A stretch of 64,000 nucleotides of DNA from Allomyces arbusculus (GCA_027604705.1 JADHYV010000075.1:25217-89216); one strand, 5' to 3'; shown: positions 1 through 11,906, counted from the first letter of the stretch. Made by a program: numbers and translations. The notes: generated by a model not told the origin, from the sequence alone.

Positions 1-830
1 GGCTCCCGTGGCGCGGCACGGAGCCGCACCGGCTGGGCCGACGGCTTGGCGAGATGGAGACGTGCGGGAGTGCGTGCGAGTTATTCGCGATTGAAGCAAC
101 GGAAGGGGAAACTGTTGCCAACTTGTGCGCGAGCGGTTCGGTTCATGAACCGTAAATCGTCGTCGATTCGTTGCTGCCGGCTGTTGCACAGAGATGCCAC
201 AAACAAACGCAGGTCCTTGGTTCGCGATTCCATGACCGTTTCCAGACGTCGACCAGAATAAAAGCGGAACCAACCGCCGTGGCGCTCTCATCTATCGTGC
301 AATGAGCAGCACACTCCGTGATGGGTCACATCAAACCCGAGCGCTATTCGGCAGCACGGTCGCCAGGGAGGGGGTGGTTGGGTCAAAAAAGCTGCAGGAA
401 AACAAAGCAGCACCCCGTCCTCCATGGCGCGGCACTGCGAACAGCACCACCGCGCATCGACCGCGACGGAACGACGAGCAGCATCCTCTCCTTCGACTGC
501 GACAAGTGCTGTCCAAACGGACAGGTCTGAAATGGACCGGATGAGATGGCGAGCTGGGACATGGAGGGCCGTTGATCTCAAGCAGCATTTCCAGCGGCCA
601 CAGGTCTGGGATGCCGGAGAATCACCTGAGCAGACGCGTCCAGGCTGCCATCCCTGTCGGCAGCGCGTGGGCTCCCTGCGTGATCCATCCGCTCTTCTGC
701 TCCGCTCGCGAGTTCTTTCTTGCCGACCACCATCGGCACGACCGCCGCAATCCACGACGACGCGCCATCACTCCACCACTCGCGACTGTGCGCACGACGA
801 CGACCAAGACGCCGGACGCGCCCGCCAACC
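1..830. other. No gene recognised; upstream of UBX5-like gene
   Basis: Overlapping short frames on both strands show no recognisable domain, and none continues across plausible splice sites. The last few hundred bases are probably the promoter and 5' leader of the gene starting at 831. I see no clear TATA element, tRNA or repeat here. A terminal exon of a gene lying to the left cannot be excluded. Confidence 0.4.
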
Positions 831-2474
831 ATGGCCGACATCAATCCAGACGACCTGATCCAGTTCTGCGAGCTGACGGGCGCCGACCCGGCGCTCGCGG
901 CAAAGTACCTGCGCGTCGCCGACCGCGACCTGAGCAACGCCGTCACGCTCTTCATGGATCTCGGCGGGACCGACTTGCCGGACATTGACGCGCCCGCGCT
1001 CCCGCCCGCACGCCCCGCCGCGCCGCCAGCACTCCGCGCGCCTCCGCCCGTTTTCGCCGAGAACGATGACGATGACGACATTGAGATGCCCGATTACGAG
1101 GAAATGGACGAGGACGAGGATGACGACGTGAACATTGTCGAGACGACTGTGGCGCCCGCGTCAAGTGCTCCGTTAACGCATCTGCCGCCTCCGTCTTGGG
1201 CGGCGGCTGCGGGTCTGCCGGTGTTGTCGAGTGGGTCTGCGTCGAGCCTCAATTCGCGCGACCTGGCGCGCGGTGGTGCGGGGCGTGGGTCCGCGTCGTC
1301 GTCGACAGGCCGGCTCGCGGCGCTCGGCGTGAACGCGTTTGGGTTCGAGGTGCCTGCCGCATCATCCTCGACGCAGCGGCCATTCTACGAGGCCAATGAC
1401 AAGCTGCACAGTTTGTTTGCACCACCGGCCAACCTCATGTTCAAAGGCACGTTCGACAATGTACGTTTGCTTGTACGCGACTGGCGCGGTTTCACGCCCA
1501 TCTCGGTCTGGATCATCGACTCACTTTCCGTTCGACACTAGGCCAAGGAAATCGGCCGGCGCGAGCACAAGTGGGTGCTCGTCGACCTGCACGATCCGAC
1601 TGAATTCGCATGCGAAGTGTTGAACCGCGACCTATGGAAACATCACGACGTGCAGGAGGTGGTCCGTGCCAACTTCCTCTTTTTGCAGCCGCGAACGACC
1701 GACAATGACGGCCGCGACTACCGCATGCTCTACCCGGTGGCCGGGTGCCCGCACGTGGCCATTCTCGATCCGCGCACGGGCGAACGCATGGCGATTGTCG
1801 GGTCGACGGCGCCCACCATGACCGCACCGATCACGCGCGCCCCGCGGCTCCTCAAGGACCCGGCCGAGTTTGTCACGTTCATTTTCGAGTTTCTCGATGC
1901 GCACACGCTCGCTACGGCCGTGCCGGCGGCTGCGCCGCCCGTGCCGTCTGTGGGTGGTGCCGAGGACGATCAACTTGCCGCGGCTCTGCGCGCGTCCGCG
2001 CAGGACGACGCGGCATTGCAGGCCGCGCTCAAGGCGAGTGTCTCGGCCGCTGACGAGGACGAGGCACTGCAGGCGGCGTTGCGCGCGAGTTTGGCCGACG
2101 CGTCGTCGGCTTCCCCGAAGAACGATGTGGTGGACATGACCAATGCCGAGTCGGACGCCGAGTCGGAAGCGGAACCGGCGAAGGGTGACGACCCAATCGC
2201 TGCGCTCACGCCGCTAACCGACCCGGAACCGCCGGCCGGTGCGGGTACAACACGTGTCCAGGCGCGGTTGCCCGACGGGCAGCGGCTTGTGCGCCGGTTC
2301 CGGTTGGCCGATCCGGTGAGTGATCTGTACCGGTGGATTAAGGCCAAGGTGCCCGAGGCGAATGAGGCCCCGTTTGCGCTCGTGTATGTGCGCCAGGACC
2401 TGAGTGAGGTGCTGGACCGGTCGGTTGGGGACGCGGGGCTAGCAAATGCCGCAGTCGCGATGAGTTACTTGTAG
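831..2474 (+). CDS. UBX5: UBA-UAS-UIM-UBX protein, Cdc48/p97 adaptor (UBX5/UBXN7-like)
   Basis: Two exons, 831-1460 and 1542-2474, joined in phase 0 (GT..AG, 81-bp intron), give 520 residues. The start at 831 has a good context (ccaaccATGG) and begins a UBA-like domain (residues 3-45, from MADINPDDLIQFCELTG). An acidic stretch follows near residues 80-105. A UAS thioredoxin-like domain spans about residues 195-330 (KWVLVDLHDPTEF, then DPRTGERM). Next come repeated Ala-rich helices with the AxxxS pattern of ubiquitin-interacting motifs (AALRAS, AALKAS, AALRAS). A C-terminal UBX domain begins at TTRVQARLPDGQRL. This order is that of Ubx5/UBXN7, which links Cdc48/p97 to ubiquitylated cargo and cullin ligases. 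The UBX loop lacks a clear FPR motif (YVRQDL instead), so Cdc48 binding strength is uncertain. Confidence 0.88.
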
Positions 2475-3227
2475 GTTTGCCGTCCACGCGCACGTAGCGG
2501 TGGAGGTGGAAGAGGGGCAAGAGGACGGGTCGTGGTCCACGGGGTTGGGACGAGATGAATACCATTTTCTGTGTTCTTGGCGTGAATTGACTGACCGAGA
2601 CGATGAGCAACTTCATCTCCTTCTTCGGATTGGCCATCGCGCCAAGACGCGTACGCATTGTCCGATTTTCGCTGTTTGTTACCACCATTGCATCTCGGTC
2701 CACGTCACGCAACTCAGGTTCGGGTCAGCGCCGGAATCCGACAACATCCTCACGAGTGGCTCTCGTCCTCGATCAACTTTCTCGCCGTACATGCCGGGTA
2801 CCACTCGTCCTCAACCCATATCCTGCACCGCGCGCGCCAGACCCACATCACGGCCGGCATTCTGTTCACAACAAGGCCAACCGCCGACCCGCGGCTCACT
2901 TGTCGCCACCGCAATTCACCTTGCGGCGTGGCACCCGCCCTGCGCCTCCCACCAGCGCGCCGTTGACGAGACCAGATCCTCATGTCGATTCAGCGGCACC
3001 GATTTCGCGGAAGGTCGCTCTCCTGGCATCGACACCGTCGTGTAGCAGTCTGGATTGCTTCTGTCACGGTGCCTGCTGCTGGCAGGCCCGAGCCAGCTGT
3101 CACTGACAGGGTGGAGAAGGTCCAGCACGCGCGCAACGAGACCGTGCTGATGCTCAGGGGGAACAACTAATCGCTATTTGTGGTGTTCTCTCGCAACACC
3201 TCAACCATCTCCACGACCCATCGCGTA
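2475..3227. other. Intergenic, nothing recognised
   Basis: It lies between the 3' end of the UBX5-like gene and the 3' end of the acetyltransferase pseudogene. Open frames of 70-180 codons exist on the plus strand, but their composition is Ser/Pro/Arg-rich without domain character and I treat them as chance frames. Confidence 0.4.
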
Positions 3228-3859
3228 TCACTCCATATTCTCCAACCGCTTCATCCCAATCATTCTCGGATCCACCCCCTCGTCCCACGACCGTTCTGAC
3301 GTCCAACTATCGTCCTCGACAATCTTGCGTACCACACGCGCCGTGTTCCCGACCGCAACCGACATGCTCAGTACGTTGCGCGTGACGACTGACCCGGCAC
3401 CAACCGTCGTCCCGCTACCGATTTGAACGCCCGCAACCACGATGGTGCCGCCGCCAATTCACACGCCGCTGCCGATCGTTGGGTTTGCCGACACCCGCAA
3501 CAACAATCGAGCCGCCTCCACTCAACACGTCGTTGCCGATCGTGATGGGCTTGCCGTACGTTGGGCCAAAGAGGCCGTTGCCCGCCGTCGGGGCGAGTGC
3601 ATGTTCAGCGGTGAAGAGGGAGACAAACGGGCCTATTTTGAAAGTATGGTGCAGGTCGGTGAGTTGCGGAGTGATAACGAGCTCGAGAATGCTGCAGAAA
3701 AACCGTACCCAAGAGGACCTGGTCGCCGATCTTGACCAGGCAGACATCGAGAATTTGCCCGCCAGATTTGATTGCCAAACGTGTTGTGCGACCCCTGATC
3801 AAATGCAAGTGGAGCATGCGCACGCGATGGTCAAGGCGCGGGGTCGTCTGCTCGGCCAT
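3228..3859 (-). pseudogene. Decayed maltose/galactoside O-acetyltransferase copy
   Basis: This is a broken paralogue of the intact gene just downstream on the plus map (4461-5306, same strand). It starts MAEQTTPRLDHRVRML, matching [15 protein letters not shown]. It then jumps, by deletion of most of exon 1, to ILDVCLVKIGDQVLLG. The hexapeptide region is recognisable in two frames: SLFTAEHALAPTAGNG to GGGSIVVAGVG, then [17 protein letters not shown] to KRLENME. Between these lies a direct duplication with a 64-bp period (3432-3495 against 3496-3559). One duplicated unit carries a TGA where the intact gene has the Trp of NDVWIGGG. A 64-bp insertion also shifts the frame. Clearly non-functional. 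Confidence 0.85.
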
Positions 3860-4460
3860 GATCGGGTGGAGAGGGGAGATGCGAAGGTGGAGAGTGGTGA
3901 CGCGTATGAAAGCGGCATGATCAGGGTGGTGGACCTGCATTTGCGTAGGCTGACTCGATGATGGCGCTGGGTCGGAGGGTGAAACGTTGCATGCGAGTGC
4001 GCGTCTGGGAGGCGGCGCGACCGGGCAGAGTGTTTGGGTTGCTGGCAAAATGGGCTAATATTCTGGCGCGTCCGCGAGTGTGGAGAGGCAAATCGGGAAG
4101 ACGACAGCGGTATTCGCGTCAAGGCGCGCGTTGCTGACAAGATCGCCTGTTGTTCTCGATGCCGAGTAGGAGAGATGAGCTGGTCGTGGCAGCCCCGCTC
4201 TTGCCGACGACAGCCCAGTTTCGCTGTCATGTTTCTTCCTACATGCGACCCTGCTCTGCGCTTGTGTTCTGGTGAAAGAGCGAACAACAGGCCCAATTTG
4301 GACTTGGACCATTCGGTTGCCGCGGCTCCCACAAAGGAAAGTCAGCTACGACGCAGTTTATAAACAGATTCTACAGCGCTGCAATCTCGCCCTGGTCCGC
4401 AAGCTTCTCCATCCGGGCCGATCGGCGCTCTGCGCCTTGGCCCCTTCGTCATCACGCTAC

Positions 4461-5306
4461 TCAAGGCCGCTCCAACTGCGCAATCCCGACCATCTTCGGG
4501 TCGGCGCCCTCCTCCCACGCCATATCCGGCGTGTAGTTCTCGTCCTCGACAATTTTCTTGACGACGCGCGCCGGGTTCCCGACGGCCACCGTCATGCTGG
4601 GCACGTTGCGCGTCACAACCGAGCCGGCACCGACCGTCGACCCGCTGCCGACTTCAACGCCCGAAACGAGGATCGCACCACCGCCAATCCACACATCGTT
4701 ACCGATCGAAATGGGCTTACCGTACTCAGGGCCGTTCGGACCATTGCGCGCGGTCGGCGAGATCGGGTGCTCAGCCGCGTAGAGCGACACGGACGGACCT
4801 GTGAATGCGGCGGAAGGATGAGGAGGATTTCACGGGGAGGGAAAAATGTGGTACAGGGAAGGTAGTACGGACCAAACAGGACGCGGTCGCCGATGTGGAT
4901 CGGGCACACGTCAAGGATCGTCGCGCCAAAGTTGAAGAAGCAGTGCTTGCCAAACGTGATGTTCGACCCCTGTTGGTACGCAAACCCGCCCGTCGTGCGT
5001 GAGCTCGTCGCGCAACGTTACGAGCGCACAGCTAGTCATCGCAAAAACGCGTCGTACATAATCGCACGCAAACGGCGGAATAATCTCGGGCATCTCGTCG
5101 TCGGCCAGGTGCGCAACACCGTCGCGGAAGAGCTCACGCAAAATCGCAATCTGCGTCGCGCGGTCGGCCGGGTCGGTCGTGTTGTACTTGTGCAGGAGCG
5201 TACGCGTCTGTGCGCGTTCCGCGACCAGGTCGGGATCAACGCCCCGGTAGGTCTGGCCCTTGAGCATGCGCGCGCGGTGGTCGAGCTGCGGGTATTCGTC
5301 GGCCAT
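4461..5306 (-). CDS. Maltose/galactoside O-acetyltransferase (Mac/LacA type, left-handed beta-helix)
   Basis: Three exons (5306-5058, 4969-4873, 4798-4461) give 227 residues. The N-terminal mac domain occupies residues 1-80 ([17 protein letters not shown], then RELF and IIPPFACDY). The remainder is the hexapeptide-repeat beta-helix ([70 protein letters not shown]). The family transfers acetyl from acetyl-CoA to a sugar 6-hydroxyl; AEHP carries the catalytic His. Length fits the family. Intron 1 is GTACGA..CAG. Intron 2 uses the unusual donor GTCCGT, which is the only choice that keeps the reading frame into [11 protein letters not shown] second, decayed copy follows, so the gene was tandemly duplicated. 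The true substrate is unknown. Confidence 0.88.
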
Positions 5307-5385
5307 GGTGATGATATTGTAGTTGGATGGGGAGAGCTCGAGACGCGCTGGGGAGTTGATTGCGGCCAGTTGCGGGGGTGGTGGT

Positions 5386-5397
5386 CTTATAGTCGTT
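5386..5397 (-). promoter_or_regulatory. TATA-like element of the O-acetyltransferase gene
   Basis: On the minus strand this reads AACGACTATAAG, about 80 bp upstream of the start codon at 5306. The same core, AACGACTATAA, stands about 135 bp upstream of TRP5. It is probably a TATA box with a shared flank. Confidence 0.45.
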
Positions 5398-6116
5398 GCG
5401 GGCTGTCGACACGCGCTACGACACGCCAAGTCGACGACCGCAGCGCGTCGTGGCGGGTCGTGGCATGTTGGAGGCGCGTCGCGGTCCCCTCCGTCCGTTC
5501 TGCCGATGCTGGGAGCGCGTCGTTGTCCTGTTCTCCTTGCTCACACAGCTCACCACTTCTGTCGACATCATCGTTCTCGATTGAGCTCGGCACGTCCAAC
5601 GCCACTCCGTGCCGGCTGGGCATGAGTTGCCATCGCAGAGTGGAAGTGTTGGTTGACGGCCCTAAGAGTTGAACCAAAAAGAAACGGTCTGGTTTGCTCA
5701 ACGCGTCTCGAGGCCATTGTTCATGACGCTCACCTTTGCATAAGCTGTATCCAGCCGGCCGCAGCCGCAGCAGGGAGCAACAAACGGATCGTAGGAATCC
5801 CTGGGTCCTGCAGCGCCAAGAGAACAACAGAGGGCGTTTCCCACGTTTCTCCTCCCTTGCGAATTGAAGACTGAGGAAACGGGCCGACCCTGACGAACCT
5901 GGCGTGCTGGGTTCCAGATCTCGACCATCGACGGTAAATCAGGACGATAAAATCCATATTGCGACCGTACTCAAGACGACGCACACCTTCGCGAACAAAC
6001 GTGCAGGTCAACCAGCTGCTCAATGATGCCATGTCGATGCTCGCAACATATTCAAACCATCATGCACCACCATCAACCTCACCGCCGCTCTCATTGCCTT
6101 CTATTGCGGCATCAGA
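5398..6116. other. Intergenic, nothing recognised
   Basis: This is the upstream side of the acetyltransferase gene and the 3' side of the first double-UAS gene. Short frames on both strands lack domain character. Confidence 0.4.
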
Positions 6117-7494
6117 TTATTCGATCAAATCCCACGCGGCGTCGTCCGATGCATGCCCAGCGATGCCGGTCACACCCGACGCGTCGTCCATGGCCGCGAG
6201 CGCCCCCGTACCGTCCCCACCTGCGTCCGTCCTGGGTGGCGGCGCGTCGGCGGGCGTCCACCCGAGCGCAGCGACCGGATGTTTGATGACAAGATCGAGC
6301 AAGAAAGCCTCAACAATATGCGGCAGCGCGTCGCCCCACATGACGCCCGTCTTCGGGTCGGTGCCAAACACGGGAATGCGCAGCGTCTCGAGCGGGTGCA
6401 TGACCTCGAGGTACGGCGTTGCCGCGTGCGCTTGCTCGTCCGGCTCCGAACTGGTCACGGGCGTGTTCAGAACGAGTTTGGCCATGGGTTCCATGTCGGC
6501 GTCGAGCCGGACGAGGACGTACTTGGTGCTGATCGTAAACTGGAGCGGTTCGTTGTACCACAAGCGGTGGTTGAGTGTGCGCGACGCTTGGCTCGAATTG
6601 TCGCTGTGCACCGTAACCAAAACGTAGCGCCCAGTCACCTGCGCATAATGCATGGCCTCGTCGAGCGCCGTCATGACCACTATGCCAGTGTCAGTTGGGA
6701 ACGCGTCCATGGGCACTTCCTTTCCGTCAGGGTCAGGCCGACGAGGCCACTTGTCAATCCCGTTCAGCCGTTGCGCCTCCTCATCAAGCCCAGCATCTCC
6801 CTTTTCGCGTATGGCATTGATTGCGCGTTGCTCTGTATCAGCCTGGGTACGAATTGCCGCCTGCAGGGCATGTGAGCCCTTCTCGTCCCCATGAAGCTCG
6901 GCCGGAACCAACAGGCCAAGCATACGCTGGATCACCTTGTCTGGAACAGGCGACGACGATAACTCTTCCACCATGACTATGAGCTCGCCCAAGAGGTGCT
7001 CCGGATCATCAAGAAGCGTCCGCGGACGAAGCTTGACGCTCTTATCGGGAAGTGAGCCGCGAGCGATATTGGCAAAGACAGCGGCACAACGCATCGTCAC
7101 CGGGTTATGGATTACAGTGACAGGAAATGCGCCAATGGGGAACAGGTCCTCGCAATACAACTGGCAAATTGGGTCGTCCATAGGCACGTGTACTGGGATA
7201 AAATGTTTGTCTAGAAACATGGTCAGATCGGAGTACTTGGCGATGCACCAGTGACGCCGATAACTATCGAGAGACTCTGGGTCGTAGAATATATTGAAGA
7301 GATATTTGCGCTCAGCTTCGGCGCGCAAGCAGTAAATCTATGAGAATTTTTTGTGGTGAATTCACACTTTAGTAACGATGGAACGTTCACGTTTGTGGAA
7401 TGGAAAGTCTAACCTGCTCAAATGTCGCTTTAATCGTTTCCCAATACTCTGGGCGCAGTGGACGACCAGCGAAATCAAGGCGAGGTCGGTTCAT
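6117..7494 (-). CDS. Double-UAS-domain protein, array copy A
   Basis: Two exons: 7494-7414 (27 codons, MNRPRLDFAGRPLRPEYW to TFEQ) and 7337-6117 (IYCLRAEAERKYLFNIFYDP onward), phase 0, giving 433 residues. Two related thioredoxin-like UAS domains are visible. The first runs from the end of exon 1 to about residue 150 (ERKYLFNIFYDPES, FPVTVIHNP, MRCAAVFANI). The second is at about residues 235-370 (ALDEAMHYAQVTGRYVLVTV, LNHRLWYNEP, VFGTDPKTGVMWG). The second domain resembles the UAS of the UBX5-like gene at 831 (KWVLVDLH, LNRDLW, DPRTG). No UBA, UIM or UBX domain is present, so a direct Cdc48 link is not supported. An alternative upstream ATG at 7536 is in frame. Function unknown; UAS domains elsewhere bind long unsaturated fatty acids or form adaptor surfaces. 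Confidence 0.75.
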
Positions 7495-7539
7495 GGCAGC
7501 AGGCAACTGCCGCGGATTGTCTGGTCGAGACAGCATTTC

Positions 7540-8864
7540 GCGACTCCCTGGCGCTGATGCGGACGCGTGTTGAGCAGAGGTTGATAGTCGGGTTGGCTCT
7601 GCTGAACGCTGAGGTCGGATTTGACGTCTTGGAAAGGATCTTACATGCGCCCTGGCCTTCGGCCAATCGTGCGTCACGGAAGTCACAATGTGCGCCGGCG
7701 GGGCTTCCGCATGCGTCCAGCCGAGCGGGGTGACCGGATGGTTGATGACTATGTCGAGCAAAAACTCCTCGACGACATCCGCACGCGCGTTGCCCCACAA
7801 CTGGCCCGTCCTCAAATCGGGGCCAAAATCCGGGATACGCAGCGGTTTGAGCGGGTGCATGACCTCGAGGTACGGCGGCGTTGCGTGTGCGCGCACTTCC
7901 GGCTCCGAGTCCGTCAGCGGCCGCGTGTGCAGGATCCGCCGCGCCATCGGATCCATGTCGGCATCGAGTCGCACAACCACGTATAAGTGTGCAGCGTGAA
8001 CAGGATGGGCTCGTGGCACCACAGGTTGCGGTTGACAGCGTGCGACTCCTTGCTCGACGAGTCGGCGTGGACCGAAATCGCCCCGTCGCCTGCACAATGC
8101 CGATGGCCGCGTCGAGCATCGGTACGGTCGCAATCAGATACAGCGGCGGGAACTGGTTCTTGGTGAGCAGTTTCCCATCGGCAAACCACTTGGACTCCTT
8201 GTGCCACTCGTCCGTTTTTCTCCTTCTTCTTCTCGTCCTCCAGCGGCTGTTCCGGCACCGGCAGGCCGAACATACGCAACAGCATGTCGCTGCGCTCGGG
8301 AAGTCGCCGAGAATGGAGGCGAGCTCGCCCAGCAGCTCGTCCGGGTCCGATAGGTACGAGAGACGGCGCTCGATACAGCCCTCCTTGAATGCCTTTCGAT
8401 TGACGTCAGGAAAGACGGCGACGCGGTGCATCGTGGCCGGGTCGTGGATGGCCGTTACGTGGAACGAGTTGATGGGAAACAGCTCGTTGCAATACTTGTG
8501 CGCAAACAGATCCGACATGTGCACCATGTCCTTGAGAAAGTTGTGTGGCAATGAATGTCGACAGGCCATCGTGCTTGGTCATGCAGTCGCGCCGCTGGAA
8601 ACAGGTAATGGATTGCGGATCGTAAAAGACGAGAAAGAGGTACTTGCGCTCAACTGCGCGCAGACGACAATTATACATGAGCGAATGGCAAGCAGATCAG
8701 TATCAAGTTGCATTCAACTGCATCCTCAAATGGCGCTAGACAACGAAAGAACGCACCCGCTCAAAGTTGACATCGATTGTTTGACGCACTTTGGGACGGA
8801 CCAGGGGACCATCAGAAGCCGTGAACCTAACAGCGTCAATTGACATGGGCTCGCCGACGCTCAT
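7540..8864 (-). pseudogene. Double-UAS-domain gene, array copy B, multiply frameshifted
   Basis: Exon 1 (8864 to about 8757, MSVGEPMSIDAV to VNFER) and the start of exon 2 (CRLRAVERKYLFLVFYDPQS) match the neighbouring copies. The homologous protein then continues in at least five frame changes. The pieces in order are LPHNFLKDMVHMSDLF to LGELASILGDFP, then MLLRMFGLPVPEQP, then SKWFADGKLLTKNQFPP, then AISVHADSSSKESHAVNRNLW, then VVVRLDADMDPMARRILH to HPVTPLGWTHAE. That many shifts cannot be explained by introns of the kind seen in the other copies, so this is a pseudogene. Its last frame stays open into exon 1 of copy A. Confidence 0.8.
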
Positions 8865-9904
8865 GTTGTGGTGTAGCTGGTGCGTTCGTTGAGCCGGAGC
8901 TTGTGCTGGCTGGATGCGCGTCGACACCCAACATCTTGGCGACGCGTTTGAAGTCCAAGAGGGGCGGGACGGACGATGAGCAGCCAAGTGCGACTTGTCC
9001 AGCGCGCGGGCAGCAGCAGGGAGAGGGAGATGGAGCTGGAACGGTTGCGGTGGATGGCCTCTTGTGCACCGTTTTCTCGGTCGTCGTTCTGTCGCGTCCA
9101 TACATCTTGCAGCCCTTTCACAACGCCGCACAAGATTGAGTCGTGCTCGGCTGCAAGATGATGCTCGGGCGCTGGATCACGTTTCCGTCCCCACTTGCTT
9201 CGACAGATTGTCCCGGCGCTGGCGCGGATGTGTCTTTACAAAACCGTGTATGTGAGTGCATGCGTAGAATCCATACTTGTTCACTTTGTTATTTGGCCGG
9301 GCTGGTTTGCACGCCGGGTTTTGTCTCCAGCTGAGAATCCGTGAGAAAGACTGCGGTCATAATAATAAAGTGCCTCTCGCGCAACTAAAATTCCAAGATA
9401 TGGCGCGCCAAGTCAAGAGCAACGGCATAAGAAACGAAATGAGACCGTCATCAGTCCACAGAACGGCAGCCATCAACCTGGGTGACAGTCGAGACTTGAT
9501 CTTCATCAAAGTCGCCATGACGTGTTAGTCATAGCCACGCCCCTCTCAGCAACCACAAGCAGGAGGGATGTTTTAAGATCACATCACTTTGAACGCTCAT
9601 CTGTAGAGCTGTAGCTCATTATCGCAGCAGATGTGATGAGGCAGCATTGCAGCTTCAGCTTGTTGGAGAAGAGCAGCAAGAGCCCTGCAGGGCGAATGTT
9701 GTTTGACTCTGTCATTGGATGCTGGCATAACTCCAGTAGTTTATGGGCGCACGGAAGTTCTGGATACTACGCGATGTTTTCCAAAATGGAAAGCGATTGT
9801 ATTCAAAATGCGTTCGTCATGCCAAAACACTCTGCTTCGTTCTGCACGGGATTTAGCATCCCGTCACAATCAATCGCTGTCGTGGTGACCCACCAAACCA
9901 ATAT
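8865..9904. other. Upstream region of copy B and 3' flank of copy C
   Basis: No gene recognised. The part nearest copy B contains two 14-base blocks (8925-8938 and 9010-9023) that recur upstream of copy C at nearly the same spacing, so the duplicated unit included 5' flank. Confidence 0.4.
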
Positions 9905-11326
9905 TTACAGCTCGCTATCAACGTTCTCCACCAATTCCCAGGCCGCGTCGTCCGCGTCCGCGGCGGCCAGCAACTGCTCCACCGCGGCCCGCAACTGCTC
10001 CACCGTGCCATTACTGCCCGGCGCGGCGGCGCTGCTCTGCCGTGACACGTCCTGAAGCTTAATGGCCGCAACCGCTGTCGCGCCCTGGCCGTCGGCCCAA
10101 TCGCGTGTCTCGTAACTCACAATGTGCGCCGGCGGCACTTCCGCATGCGTCCAGCCAAACGACGTGAGCGGGTGCTTGATGACCAAGTCGAGCAAAAACT
10201 CCTCGACGACATCGCCCCGCGCATTTCCCCACAGCGCTCCCGTCGTCGGATCAGTGCCAAAAATCGGGATGCGGAGCGGCTCAAACGGGTGCATGACCTC
10301 GAGGTACGGCGGCGCCGCGTGTGCACGCACTTCCGGCTCCGACCCGGTCACCGGCGTGTGCAGAATCCGGCGTGCCATCGGGTTCACGTCGGCATCGAGC
10401 CGCACGACAACGAACCTGTTGCGCAGCTTGTGCAGGAGCGGGTCGAAGTACCACAGGTCGCGGTTGACGGCGCGCGACGCCTCACTCGACGAGTCGGCGT
10501 GCACGGAAATCAAAATGTACCGGCCCGTCGACTGCGCGATGCTAATGGCCTCGTCGAGCGTCGGCACGGTCTTGATCAGATCCGATGGCGGGAACAGGTT
10601 CTTATCGAGCTTTTTACCATCGAATAACCACACCGAGTCGAGCTTGTCCATTTTCTTCTCCTTTTTGTCATCCTTGGGTTTTTCCGGAACCGGCAGGCCA
10701 AACATACGCAGCAGCTCCTCGCTGGGCTCGGGCAACTGCGGCTGGTCGTCGAGAATGGTCGCGAGCTCGCCCAGCAGCTCGTCCGGGTCGGACAGGTACG
10801 AGAGCCTGCGCTTGACGCACTTCTCCTTGAACGCCTTGCGGTCCACGTTGGCAAAAAGAGCGATACGGCGCATCGTGATGGGGTCGTGGATAGCCGTCAG
10901 AGGGAATACGTTGGTCGGGAACAGCTCGTTCAAGTAGAGCTGGCAAAATGGGTCGATTTTGGGCACCATGACCTGGACGAAATTGGCAGCCAGGAACGAC
11001 GACAGGCCCTCGTGCTTGGTCATGATGTCGTGCCGCTGGAAGCACTCGATCGATTCCGGGTCGTAGAAGACAAGGAAGAGGTACTTGCGCTCGGCCTCGG
11101 CGCGCAGGCGGCAATGCTGTATTTAGGAAGAAATCGTGGGTCCGCGTCAAGGTTTACTCCATTTGTTGCAACAGCAAAGTGAAGGCATGACGCGACGCAC
11201 CCGCTCAAAGTTGACCTTGATCGTTTGCCACCCCTTGAGGTGGACCGGCCGGCCGGCAAAGTCGCGCGCGACCGGTTCCTCGAAATTATGATCAACGGAC
11301 ATGGGCTCGACCTCGATCAAGGTCAT
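9905..11326 (-). CDS. Double-UAS-domain protein, array copy C
   Basis: Exon 1, 11326-11201 (42 codons, MTLIEVEPMSVDHNFEEP to KVNFER), and exon 2, 11116-9905 (HCRLRAEAERKYLFLVFYDP onward), join in phase 0 to give 445 residues. The architecture is that of copy A. The first UAS-like domain covers about residues 35-160 (FLAANFVQVMVPKIDPF, FPLTAIHDPITMRRIALFAN). A charged linker follows (PEKPKDDKKEKKMDKLD). The second UAS-like domain covers about 220-350 (LDEAISIAQSTGRYILISVH, AVNRDLWYFDPLL, VFGTDP-type turn as IFGTDPTTGALWG). The tail ends in an Ala/acidic helix (QLLAAADADDAAWELVEN). The start is chosen because copies B and D begin at the equivalent point. It is the best-preserved copy and the closest to D. 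Function unknown. Confidence 0.78.
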
Positions 11327-11906
11327 GTCGTGGTCCGAATGATGCTGTGGGCCAGTAAATTCGGAGCGGTCGTCGACGGCACGTGCGTTCAGCCAATGCA
11401 GTTGCAAGGCCGCCGCTGATGGGCTGGAATGATCCGGCGTTGCACCCAACATCTTGCAGGTGCTGTTGCTGAGCGAAAGGCAGGACTACGACGGGCTGCC
11501 AGCTGCGACTTCAATGCACATGGGCAGCAGCAGGGAGAAGGAGCTGGTGGGGGGTCACTGTCGGCCTTTTACGCCAATTTTTGTCCGGTCGTTCACTCGC
11601 GGCGACGCATGCTTCACCACGTCAGTTTCTTCACCACGTCACACAAGGTCACGTCGTGCCTGGCTTGATGCCTGGCGTGAGCTTTCTGGTTTCTGGCGCT
11701 TGCCTCAACAAGCTGAGACCGTCAATTCCAAAACACTTTGTTGTTTGGTACTTCAAAACCGCCCCAGCAAAACAGCGCATGCGATGAGGCAGGCTTGCGT
11801 GAATGCCCACAATCACATTGCAACACATCCACAAATGTAAACGATGTCACGCCATGTTGCACTCACCGAGACATACGGTCATAACACCTCACCGAATACA
11901 TATCAT

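Noticed and set aside
2500-3106. Plus-strand frames of 167-181 codons
   Set aside because: Overlapping frames of similar length, Ser/Arg/Pro-rich, with no domain, splice or promoter support.
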